Below the pieces are notes generated by a model. That model worked only from the letters and a program-made list of their open reading frames with translations, was not told the DNA's origin and ran no database searches. From Actinomycetes bacterium (lineage in GTDB: Bacteria > Actinomycetota > Aquicultoria > CAJVYJ01 > JAUVQD01), in NCBI GenBank assembly GCA_030598355.1, contig JAUVQD010000061.1, positions 1 to 7,292 of the forward strand: a DNA stretch of 7,292 nucleotides, in the 5' to 3' direction. Below, piece after piece: positions 1 through 6,435 of the stretch. Both the position numbers and the translations under genes were made by a program. Every line of letters begins with the position of its first letter. Position 1 is the stretch's first letter.

Positions 1-536
1 AAAGACTTCAAGGAGACATGGGTGGGATTCCCTTTACCGGCATTGTCGACCTGATTCTGCGCGACCGGCAGGGGAACCCGTTTGTTCTTGATTTGAAATG
101 GTCCAGCGCGAGCAGGTACAGACAAGATGAGATTACCGAAGGGCTTGCGCTTCAGCTGGCTATCTATGCTTGGATGATGCGCCGGGCAGACTCTGGTTCA
201 TGGGCGCAAGGAGGCTATTTCTTGCTGGCCCAAGGCGAGTTGCTCAGTGACAGCTCACTTCTGGGTGATGAGGCGTTGGATTCAAAATACTCGCTTGCGG
301 AGATCTGGGAGAAGGGCACAAGAAGCTGGGAACACCACTTCGATACTTTAAAGCGCGGGCACCTTGAAACCGGGGGTATGCGCGAGCAGTTTTTAGCAGC
401 TGAAGAAGACTTGAGCGCCGATAAGGTGCGAGCGAAGCTCCAAAGCGAAGGTGATGAGCAGGGATTGCTTTATCAGCAGCCTCAATGCTGGTTTTGTGAT
501 TTTTCCGTACTTTGCGGCATGAGGGGCGGGGGCTAA
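1..536 (+). CDS. addB: AddB-like PD-(D/E)XK nuclease, C-terminal fragment (5' end outside window)
   Basis: The reading frame is open from the left edge and ends in TAA at 534-536. The ATG at 18 is internal, because the frame continues upstream of it, so this is only the last ~177 residues of a longer protein. Numbering from the Met at 18, a PD-(D/E)XK nuclease core is visible: the GIVD aspartate (D11), the D25-x-K27 catalytic pair in VLDLKW, and the Q46xxxY50 motif in LQLAIYAW. The C-terminus carries C157, C160 and C166 (Cx2Cx5C). This matches the iron-sulphur cysteine spacing known from AddB nuclease domains and related Cas4-type proteins; the fourth cysteine would lie upstream, outside the window. 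The gene abuts the addA-like gene stop-to-start, in the usual addB-addA order. The inferred role is processing of double-strand DNA ends with AddA in the cytoplasm. A different PD-(D/E)XK partner of a UvrD helicase is possible, since the N-terminal helicase-like part is not visible. Confidence 0.75.
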   Translation, partial: RLQGDMGGIPFTGIVDLILRDRQGNPFVLDLKWSSASRYRQDEITEGLALQLAIYAWMMRRADSGSWAQGGYFLLAQGELLSDSSLLGDEALDSKYSLAEIWEKGTRSWEHHFDTLKRGHLETGGMREQFLAAEEDLSADKVRAKLQSEGDEQGLLYQQPQCWFCDFSVLCGMRGGG

Positions 537-3500
537 ATGATGGGTATTGAAATAATCCATGCCGGCGCCGGATCAGGAAAGACCTACAAGCTAACCAACC
601 TGGTGATCGAAAAGCTGCGGGCCGATCTCGCGCCCGAGGCGCTGATGACGACAACCTTTACCAACAAGGCCGCCGCCGAGTTGCGTGAGCGCATTCGTCT
701 GCGACTTCTAAAACACAACAAGTTGGATGAAGCTCAGCGCATATCGAGCGGGTTCATCGGGACGGTTAATAGTATTTGCGCTAGGTTGCTAACGAGTTAT
801 GCCTTAGACGCGGGTCTCTCTCCAGCTCTTGATGTCTTGCCGGAAGAAGATAGCAAGCGGCTCTTTAAGATTGCGATTACCAGTGTGATAAAAGAGCACG
901 CTGATGAGATTGAGCCGGCCGCCGCCCGGATGGGCAGGGACGGCCGGGGATTTGGATACCAGAAGCGCCCTGATTGGCGTGCGGATGTCCAGCGGATTGT
1001 GGAGCTAGCGCGAGTTAATCAGCTGAGCGTTGATGCTTTGAGCGCGTGCGCCAGGCAATCCTGGGACAGTCTGCGTGATTTATTCGGGGCACCTCTTGAG
1101 GCGGACATCAACAAGCAGTTGGATGCTGCGGTACAGAACGCTATCTCAAATCTTGAAGAGATTGCAGAGCCGAAAAAGACAACGCAGAAATCTTTGGGGT
1201 CTTTGAGGGGATTTGCTCGTTTCCGAGAGCGGAAGGTCGTCATCCCTTGGGTTGAATGGGTGCGTCTCTCCAAGCTTTCAACAAACAAAGAGGGCGAAGG
1301 TCTTTTAGATGACGTTAATCGCATAGCGGGCGATGTGCTGAAGCATCCCGGTTTTCAAGCGGATGCGCGGCAAATGATCGAAGGTGTTTTCACCTGCGCG
1401 AGTGAGGCGCTCGAGGCTTACAAGACATTCAAACAAAAGCAGGGCCTGATGGATTTTATGGATCAAGAGACGATGGTTCTTGATCTGGCGCGAGATAATG
1501 AGGCGTTTCGCGAGTCTATGAAGGATCGTTTGGAACAAATTATGGTGGATGAGTTTCAGGATACGAGCCCCATCCAGTTGGCTCTTTTTCTGAAATTGCA
1601 TGAGCTGGCCGGCAAATCCATTTGGGTGGGCGACCCCAAGCAGGCGATCTACGGATTTCGCGGCACTGATCCGCAGTTGATGGATGAAGCGATAAAGTTA
1701 ATCGGCAGCACCCAAACACTTGATAAATCATGGCGATCTCGGGAGGTACTTGTTAAGTTCTGTAACGCGGTTTTCTCGAAAGTTTTCCACGAGAGCCTTA
1801 AGGAAAAGGTTAGTCTGAAAATCCCCGATGAGCGCAAGGAAGAGGCAAAAGGCGGATGGATTGAATCGTGGAACCTGGCGGTGCCGAATAACACTGAGGA
1901 AGCCGGGGCCATCGCCAACGGCGTGAAAGATATGTTGAAGCGTTGCGAAGAGATCAAGCCGGGGGATATAGCAGTTTTGTGTCGCACGAACGCTGAATGC
2001 GAACGCATTGCCGGCGGGCTGGAGGCCCTTGGCATCCGGGCTTCGGTTGCTCAAGGATCACTTCTGGAAACCAGAGAATGTCAGCTGGCGCTGGCGGTGC
2101 TCCGTTATATGCAAGATGAAAAAGATACGGTTGCTCTGGCCGAGATTGTCCACCTATCGCATCAACATGCCGATCATAATGGCTGGCTGACAACACTGGT
2201 GCGGGATAAAGATGACGCGGTTGATCAATGGAAGCTTGATCCGCTGATTGTCAAGATTGATAAGGCGTGCGATGGATTGAAGCACTTAACACCGATGGAA
2301 GCTCTGGAGCTTGCCATCGGCCGGGGGCAGGTGGAGCGCACATGCAAGTCATGGTCGAGAACCGCGGCCCGAATGAATAATCTCGATGCCTTGCGCGGGG
2401 TTTGCAGTGAATATCTGGACCAGTGCCGGGCTCGTCGCACCGCCGCGACTGTGGCTGGATTCATCACATATGTTAATGAAGCAGACCCTAGTCAAGCACA
2501 AGGGTCGGGCGAGAAAACAGTGCAGGTGCTAACTTACCACGGCGCCAAAGGCTTGGAATGGCCGGTCGTAGTTCTTGCCGGTCTCGATGCGGGCTCTAGG
2601 GCCAGTGCTTTCGGGGTAAACGTGGTGCCGGCGCCTAAATTTGATCCGGCTGATCCGTTGGCTAATCGCTCAATTAGCTTTTGGCCATGGCCCTTCGGAG
2701 CCCAGAGAAATCTAGCTGAGTTAGATAATAAGCTGGAGGATAGGGACGAGGAGATTAACGCGCAGATGCGAGAACGCACTGAATCGCGCAGATTGCTATA
2801 TGTCGGTATGACGCGGGCACGCGACGGTGTGGTTTTTGCCATGCGCAAACGTGAAACCAAAACTGAAATCAGTTTGAAGACAGCCTGGCTCGATGAACTA
2901 ACCGACAAAGAGGGATATCAGGTCCTTAAGTGGCCGCTTAAGACCGGGGAGCAAGAGTTAAAAGTCAGCGATAGCTCGGTGCCGATCACAGTGCGTGAAT
3001 TCTCGGCCGATGATTTAGGCGAGATGAAGATAGAATCTGAAGAAGATAATTATTTGGCGAAAGAGATTGATGATACTCTGGACTATCCTCGCGCTCGTAT
3101 TTGGCCAAGCAGCCTTGAAGACAGCGGTGAGTTTGAAGACGTTGTCGTAGAAACGATTGCTGATTTTGGCCGACAGATAGACGTTAAAGAAAACCCGGAT
3201 CCACCGGCACTCGGTAATGCTGTCCATGGGTTCCTGGGGATAGATGACGCCAACCTAACAAATGAACGTCAGCTTGAAATCGCGACCAGACTGTTGCGGG
3301 CCTGGGGAGTTGAGAAATCAATTACTCCGGCGGATTTGCTAACGATTCACCAAGGCTTAGAAGCATTTATCGAAAAAACATACCCCGCAGCCAAAGTGTT
3401 GCGCGAGTGGCCTATTACCTTAATAAATGATGAGCATCAGCTCATGCAGGGCTGGGTCGATATGCTACTAGAGACGCCGATGGGCTATGTTGTCATCGAT

Positions 3501-3677
3501 CACAAAAGCTATGTCGGGGCTGATGCGAGTGAGTATGTTAAGAAGTATGCCGCCCAGCTCGCTATCTACCGGCAAGCCGTCGAGAAAGCCACAGGCAAAG
3601 ATGTGCTGGCAACGTTGTTGCACATGCCAATGCTTGGCAAGATGTTTGGGTTGTCTGGTATACAAAACCTGCGTTGA
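537..3677 (+). CDS. addA: AddA-like UvrD/Rep-family helicase-nuclease
   Basis: A complete 1046-residue superfamily 1A helicase fused to a C-terminal nuclease. Visible motifs in order: Walker A GAGSGKT (10-16), motif Ia TFTNKAAAELRERI (40-53), motif II VDEFQD (337-342), motif III VGDPKQAIYGFRG (364-376), motif IV-like SWRSRE (398-403), motif V with TYHGAKGLEW (666-675) and motif VI LLYVGMTRAR (753-762). The nuclease domain follows: GNAVHG (893-898), GWVD (972-975), the catalytic D988-H-K990 and QLAIY (1007-1011). All key residues are present, so both ATPase and nuclease should be active. AddA usually has about 1,150-1,250 residues, so this is a compact member. The ATG directly follows the TAA of the upstream gene; a second ATG at 540 is equally possible. 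The purine-rich GAGGGGCGGGGG (521-532) can serve as ribosome binding site. Co-transcription and translational coupling with the AddB-like gene are likely. The inferred role is unwinding and resecting DNA ends for recombination. A RecB-like helicase of another repair or defence pair is less likely, given the neighbour's iron-sulphur nuclease. Confidence 0.9.
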   Translation: MMGIEIIHAGAGSGKTYKLTNLVIEKLRADLAPEALMTTTFTNKAAAELRERIRLRLLKHNKLDEAQRISSGFIGTVNSICARLLTSYALDAGLSPALDVLPEEDSKRLFKIAITSVIKEHADEIEPAAARMGRDGRGFGYQKRPDWRADVQRIVELARVNQLSVDALSACARQSWDSLRDLFGAPLEADINKQLDAAVQNAISNLEEIAEPKKTTQKSLGSLRGFARFRERKVVIPWVEWVRLSKLSTNKEGEGLLDDVNRIAGDVLKHPGFQADARQMIEGVFTCASEALEAYKTFKQKQGLMDFMDQETMVLDLARDNEAFRESMKDRLEQIMVDEFQDTSPIQLALFLKLHELAGKSIWVGDPKQAIYGFRGTDPQLMDEAIKLIGSTQTLDKSWRSREVLVKFCNAVFSKVFHESLKEKVSLKIPDERKEEAKGGWIESWNLAVPNNTEEAGAIANGVKDMLKRCEEIKPGDIAVLCRTNAECERIAGGLEALGIRASVAQGSLLETRECQLALAVLRYMQDEKDTVALAEIVHLSHQHADHNGWLTTLVRDKDDAVDQWKLDPLIVKIDKACDGLKHLTPMEALELAIGRGQVERTCKSWSRTAARMNNLDALRGVCSEYLDQCRARRTAATVAGFITYVNEADPSQAQGSGEKTVQVLTYHGAKGLEWPVVVLAGLDAGSRASAFGVNVVPAPKFDPADPLANRSISFWPWPFGAQRNLAELDNKLEDRDEEINAQMRERTESRRLLYVGMTRARDGVVFAMRKRETKTEISLKTAWLDELTDKEGYQVLKWPLKTGEQELKVSDSSVPITVREFSADDLGEMKIESEEDNYLAKEIDDTLDYPRARIWPSSLEDSGEFEDVVVETIADFGRQIDVKENPDPPALGNAVHGFLGIDDANLTNERQLEIATRLLRAWGVEKSITPADLLTIHQGLEAFIEKTYPAAKVLREWPITLINDEHQLMQGWVDMLLETPMGYVVIDHKSYVGADASEYVKKYAAQLAIYRQAVEKATGKDVLATLLHMPMLGKMFGLSGIQNLR

Positions 3678-3741
3678 CAAGTGTAATAAGGCTCGATTTC
3701 CCGAAGATTTCATGTTCCTAATAAGCAAATTAGAAAAGGTG

Positions 3742-3768
3742 GAGGTGGTCACAATTTGCGACCACCTC
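3742..3768. repeat. 9-bp inverted repeat (hairpin) after addA
   Basis: GAGGTGGTC (3742-3750) is perfectly complementary to GACCACCTC (3760-3768), with a 9-nt loop. It lies 65 bp after the addA stop in the 207-bp gap before the helix-turn-helix gene. No U-tract follows on the plus strand, so it is not a canonical intrinsic terminator. On the minus strand a short T-run (CCTTTTC) follows, but no minus-strand gene feeds it. It could be a 3' mRNA-stabilising hairpin, an inefficient terminator or a protein-binding site. The rest of this gap shows no gene. Confidence 0.55.
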
Positions 3769-3849
3769 GCTCAGCTCAAGTTTCCGCCAGTAATGACAAC
3801 AAACTATCCTCGCTTTTATGGAAGAGGGCGTCTGGAAGACCGGCAAGAC

Positions 3850-3878
3850 TTGAAAAATATATCTTACTCGGGTAAAGT
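3850..3878 (+). promoter_or_regulatory. Candidate sigma70-type promoter for the helix-turn-helix gene
   Basis: TTGAAA (3850-3855), a 17-bp spacer and TAAAGT (3873-3878) match the housekeeping consensus at 5/6 and 4/6. With the usual distance the transcript would begin at about 3885, the A of the ATG, giving a leaderless mRNA. This fits the absence of any Shine-Dalgarno sequence before that ATG. The inference rests on consensus matching only. Confidence 0.5.
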
Positions 3879-3893
3879 ATACGTATGCGTATA
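3878..3893. promoter_or_regulatory. 16-bp near-palindrome over the start codon (candidate operator)
   Basis: TATACGTATGCGTATA is self-complementary at 14 of 16 positions; only the T3884/G3887 pair breaks it. It touches the last base of the putative -10 box and covers the predicted transcription start and the ATG at 3885. A dimeric repressor bound here would block initiation. The helix-turn-helix protein encoded immediately downstream is the obvious candidate for autoregulation. Part of the symmetry could be chance in an AT-rich stretch. Confidence 0.45.
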
Positions 3894-4529
3894 AAAAAGC
3901 AGGATAACGATAGTGCGATAATTGACTTTATGCGACGGGATTGTGCCGGCAAAGGCCATGGCCGGAAAAAATGGTGGGCGGAAAGGCTGGGTGTTTCACA
4001 GATGACGCTGTCGCATTGGTTCGTTGGAAGACGCAAACCCAATGCCGCCCACTGGAACACTTTGTTTACGGTTTCTGAAGAATTACAGGCCAATAATGAA
4101 AAAGAAATGTGGTCGAATTGGCTTTGGCAAAAATATTATGATAATAGAGAGATTGAGCCAATTTTACTAAAGCAAGTGGCAAAAAATCTAATGAAAACCA
4201 ATGGCTTGCAAAGTAGGGTTTTGGCATTGCTTTCTTGGTTTTTCACTAAACTTGAGCCGCCCCTTATTGAGCAATCAGATTTTTTTGGCGTGAGCCGTTG
4301 GCAGAACAAGATGGGTTGGCTTTATGAGTCAGCCGGGCTGGAATCTGACCTTAAGCCTGCGCGCCTGAGTAAGCCTGGCACAGTTTTGGATATGTCTAAT
4401 CTAGATATATCAAACAGTGATGTTTATAGATCCTATCTTGAAAGCCAACAAACGGATTTAGGTCGCAAGTGGCAGCTATATGATTGCGCGCTAGATGAGC
4501 TGAAGGAGAAGCTTGATTGGCGACACTAG
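3885..4529 (+). CDS. Helix-turn-helix protein of unknown function
   Basis: A 214-residue protein I do not recognise as a named family. Residues ~28-53 form a plausible XRE/Cro-like helix-turn-helix: WWAERLGVSQMTLSHWF, then the basic GRRKPN, where SQMTLSHWF would be the recognition helix. The N-terminus is also basic. The remaining ~150 residues look mostly helical and soluble, rich in Trp, Leu and Lys, with no membrane segment or catalytic motif that I can identify. The first ATG (3885) has no Shine-Dalgarno but sits at the predicted transcription start, so leaderless expression is proposed. The next in-frame ATG (3930) also lacks a ribosome site but would still leave the helix-turn-helix intact. 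The gene stands alone between addA and a convergent membrane ferredoxin gene, and its base composition looks more AT-rich than addA. It is probably a DNA-binding regulator; its targets beyond its own promoter are unknown. Confidence 0.75.
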   Translation: MRIKKQDNDSAIIDFMRRDCAGKGHGRKKWWAERLGVSQMTLSHWFVGRRKPNAAHWNTLFTVSEELQANNEKEMWSNWLWQKYYDNREIEPILLKQVAKNLMKTNGLQSRVLALLSWFFTKLEPPLIEQSDFFGVSRWQNKMGWLYESAGLESDLKPARLSKPGTVLDMSNLDISNSDVYRSYLESQQTDLGRKWQLYDCALDELKEKLDWRH

Positions 4530-4596
4530 AATCAGGCAGCCCGATTGACTTCAAGAGCGGAAAAGCGTGTTTTAGACTAACTGTTTTTTATTTTAC

Positions 4597-5577
4597 TCAC
4601 TGCGGGTGACTATAAACCGGATTATTGGCCTCCGGTATTCTTTGCTGATATTCAGGCGGCCCAATGTTTGTCTGCCAGTGGCCCGTTAATTGGGCAAGCA
4701 AGATTACCGCTAAGAATCCGCCAACCAGCAAGAGTCCGTAGGTGCGGGGTTTTATTAGAGTTCTTGTGACATCAGTTCTGAACCGTAGTGACTTTGTTTC
4801 CTGGCAGGCATCTATACATTCGGAACACATGATGCACTCCGCGGATGTGACCTTTTCTTTCTTCGTGATTTTAATATGAGAGGGGCAACTTTCTTCGCAT
4901 TTGTGGCAATCGATACATTTTTCCGTGTCTCGCATGACCTTGACCACACCAATTTTTGAAAGCAAGCCGAGCAGGGCGCCGTAGGGGCAGAGATATCGAC
5001 ACCAAAAGTTTTTAATGATTAGCGACAATAGAAACAAGGAGACCAAAACTGTGATCGTCACTACGGAGGGATTGGTAAAAAAGATTAGCAGCTTAACGTC
5101 GGCGAGCTTATTAAAAGGACTATTGGAAAAAGCGTAGAGGGTTTGGCTGCTCATCCCGATGACGGCGAAGGCAAAGAAGCCTAATACAAGGTATTTAAGA
5201 CCTCTTAACGGGATGTCTAAAAACCGCGGGAGCTTTAGATTGACAAGGATTTTACCGCCGAGCTTATGAGCTATCTCTGAGACCGTGCCAATCGGACATA
5301 TATAGGAGCAAAAACCGCGTCTTAGAACGACAGCTGAGATAATCGCCCCGAGCAAGATTGCCAAGGCCGCCGGATGAACCGGGTCGAAAACGCCGCTGAC
5401 GACCCAATACTTCAAACTCATGAGTGCGGCTATAGGCAGGTATGCCTCAACACTTGGCGGGCGCCTTAAGAAGACCGTTGTGCCGCCGTTTTGATAGAAA
5501 CGGACAAAAAAATAGAAAACAATACCAATATAGATATTGAAGAGTAGGAACAGATATTGGATATGGTTTCTCTTCAT
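4597..5577 (-). CDS. NapH/YccM-like membrane 4Fe-4S ferredoxin
   Basis: A 326-residue integral membrane iron-sulphur protein. Hydrophobic segments lie at about 7-27, 46-62, 69-86, 127-146, 171-189 and 281-298. Two membrane-proximal Cx3CP motifs (C90/C94 and C193/C197) are the hallmark of the NapH/NosR/CcoG family. Two ferredoxin motifs follow, C221x2C224x2C227x3C231P and C248x2C251x2C254x3C258, each suited to a 4Fe-4S cluster. The FLRRPPSVEAYLPIAALMSL region and VFDPVHP resemble E. coli YccM-type proteins. Family members pass electrons between the quinone pool and partner redox proteins, or help assemble such enzymes. No partner reductase is visible here, so the substrate is unknown. The start is supported by AAAGAGG (complement of 5584-5590) six bases upstream of the ATG. 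A dedicated promoter with a -41.5 activator palindrome precedes it. The gene converges with the helix-turn-helix gene across a 67-bp gap containing no convincing terminator. Confidence 0.9.
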   Translation of the reverse strand: MKRNHIQYLFLLFNIYIGIVFYFFVRFYQNGGTTVFLRRPPSVEAYLPIAALMSLKYWVVSGVFDPVHPAALAILLGAIISAVVLRRGFCSYICPIGTVSEIAHKLGGKILVNLKLPRFLDIPLRGLKYLVLGFFAFAVIGMSSQTLYAFSNSPFNKLADVKLLIFFTNPSVVTITVLVSLFLLSLIIKNFWCRYLCPYGALLGLLSKIGVVKVMRDTEKCIDCHKCEESCPSHIKITKKEKVTSAECIMCSECIDACQETKSLRFRTDVTRTLIKPRTYGLLLVGGFLAVILLAQLTGHWQTNIGPPEYQQRIPEANNPVYSHPQ

Positions 5578-5608
5578 TATCGACCTCTTTCATGTGTTTT
5601 GCTTTGCC

Positions 5609-5637
5609 ATTATACGAAAAAGGTCTGCCTTTGCCAG
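5609..5637 (-). promoter_or_regulatory. Promoter of the membrane ferredoxin gene
   Basis: On the minus strand CTGGCA (complement of 5632-5637), a 17-bp spacer and a perfect TATAAT (complement of 5609-5614) form a sigma70-type promoter. Predicted transcription start is about 5602, leaving a ~25-nt leader that includes the Shine-Dalgarno. The -35 box matches consensus at only 4 of 6 positions, which is typical of activator-dependent promoters. Confidence 0.65.
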
Positions 5638-5651
5638 TGATCTACGTCACT
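5636..5651. promoter_or_regulatory. CRP/FNR-family-like binding palindrome at -41.5
   Basis: AGTGA-N6-TCACT (AGTGATCTACGTCACT) is a perfect 5-bp-arm palindrome close to the CRP consensus TGTGA-N6-TCACA: four of five core positions match in each half, and the spacer begins TCTA as in the consensus. Its centre (5643.5) lies at -41.5 from the start predicted from the TATAAT box. This is the classical class II activator position, overlapping the weak -35. An FNR site proper would be TTGAT-N4-ATCAA, which fits less well, but another member of the superfamily could bind. Confidence 0.6.
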
Positions 5652-5656
5652 TTATT

Positions 5657-6307
5657 TTAGTTAGATTTACACAGTTGGCAGGGGTTATAACCATTAGCTT
5701 GAGCGTCTTCAGGTGAGTCAAAAGGAACTTTATTCTTTTCGCTCATTTTAGATATGGAGTCTGCGCATAGTGCGTGGGCGGGATTGTGTAGTTTCTTTGA
5801 ATTCGCGTTGCCGATCAGAGCTGCGGTTGTAAGATCTGCCTCGTCAGTTTGAGCTGCCCACAGCCCCACGCGTGCTTTTTGAGCTTGAGACTCCAGGCGG
5901 TGAAGTAGCTTTGAGTGTTTGGTGTCTGGCGGATAGTCTTTTGCCCGGGCATTACCTTCTCGCACTAACTCGGCATTAATAAAAGTCTTGCCGACATATA
6001 CATATCGAAGCAGCCGACCAAACTGGTCTCGGTCAGAAACATCTTTTTTCATAGTGATTGTTTTGCCATCCACTAAACGTTTGTTGGCGAGTTTCGCCAG
6101 ATCTCCTTGGGGTTTGTCATCCATCTCGGGGGTATCGACACCAATGTATCTGACTTTCTCGACTCGACCATCGTCAAATGCAACTTCGATGGTGTCGCCG
6201 TCCACGACATGGGTAACCCGTGGTCCTGATTGTTGAGTGCCTGTCAGGAGTGAGGCTCCGAGTACGACGGCCAAAAGACCAGGAATAGTCCAACCTAGCA
6301 CTTTCAT
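5657..6307 (-). CDS. Secreted/anchored staphylococcal-nuclease-family protein with Ada-like zinc segment
   Basis: A 216-residue protein. Residues 1-23 form a basic-hydrophobic signal or membrane anchor with no lipobox cysteine, so it acts outside the cytoplasm or at the membrane. The SNase (thermonuclease) domain covers ~29-150, with VVDGDTIEV (34-42), RYIGVDTPE (53-61), DRDQFGRLLRYVYV (92-105) and NAELVREG (111-118), ending near GLW (148-150). D38, R53, D58, E61 and R98 correspond to the Ca-binding and catalytic residues D21, R35, D40, E43 and R87 of S. aureus nuclease, so activity is expected. The C-terminal segment (165-216) begins IGNANSKKLH and ends PCQLC. H174 or H178, C181, C210 and C213 could bind zinc as in Ada-type metal-binding domains, often found behind bacterial SNase domains. 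Start support: AGAAAGG (complement of 6314-6320), six bases before the ATG. The gene lies upstream of the ferredoxin gene, which has its own promoter, so functional linkage is unproven. Confidence 0.9.
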   Translation of the reverse strand: MKVLGWTIPGLLAVVLGASLLTGTQQSGPRVTHVVDGDTIEVAFDDGRVEKVRYIGVDTPEMDDKPQGDLAKLANKRLVDGKTITMKKDVSDRDQFGRLLRYVYVGKTFINAELVREGNARAKDYPPDTKHSKLLHRLESQAQKARVGLWAAQTDEADLTTAALIGNANSKKLHNPAHALCADSISKMSEKNKVPFDSPEDAQANGYNPCQLCKSN

Positions 6308-6365
6308 ATAAAGCCTTTCTGATGTTTGTATTTAATTTACTGCTCCCGGGCAATGGCCGCAAGGG

Positions 6366-6376
6366 CACCGTTAATA
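6366..6376 (+). repeat. Direct repeat copy 1, CACCGTTAATA
   Basis: An 11-bp sequence identical to 6417-6427, 51 bp apart (about five helical turns). Both copies are followed within a few bases by TAATAAA (6385-6391 and 6432-6438). This copy lies between the divergent nuclease and Fic genes, upstream of both, so a factor binding it could affect either. Confidence 0.55.
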
Positions 6377-6406
6377 TATGATACTAATAAAACAGAATAA
6401 CGTATA

Positions 6407-6435
6407 TTGACCATAACACCGTTAATAAGTATAAT
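6407..6435 (+). promoter_or_regulatory. Strong sigma70-type promoter of fic, apparently leaderless
   Basis: TTGACC (6407-6412), a 17-bp spacer and a perfect TATAAT (6430-6435) make a near-consensus promoter. The predicted start is 6442, the A of the fic ATG, and no Shine-Dalgarno precedes that ATG. The -10 box lies inside the inverted CCGTTAATA pair, so a repressor on those sites could shut the promoter. Confidence 0.7.

Noticed and set aside
1019..2035. Several antisense open frames across addA.
   Set aside because: They lie opposite strongly conserved helicase motifs and have translations with no domain signature; they are shadows of addA.
3674..3679. TTGACA at the end of addA as a -35 box.
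   Set aside because: No acceptable -10 box occurs 16-18 bp downstream, and the hexamer overlaps the stop codon region.
3487..3894. Plus-strand open frame of 135 codons starting inside addA.
   Set aside because: Its first half is a shifted frame of the addA nuclease domain, and its translation is low-complexity with no recognisable motif. The rest runs through the hairpin and promoter region, so it is a chance open frame.
4583..4596. T-rich tract after the helix-turn-helix gene, as a possible intrinsic terminator.
   Set aside because: The preceding bases offer only very short AT-rich pairings (TTAG/CTAA with a one-base loop), so no stable stem supports a terminator.
5619..5632. AAAGG/CCTTT short inverted repeat, as a terminator of the nuclease gene on the minus strand.
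   Set aside because: The 5-bp AT-leaning stem is weak, only a few Ts follow, and it lies within the spacer of the ferredoxin promoter, so it is more likely incidental.
6334..6362. Minus-strand TTGCGG-17-TAAATT as promoter of the nuclease gene.
   Set aside because: Only 3/6 and 4/6 consensus matches with no supporting element; too weak to annotate. The promoter of this gene remains unassigned.
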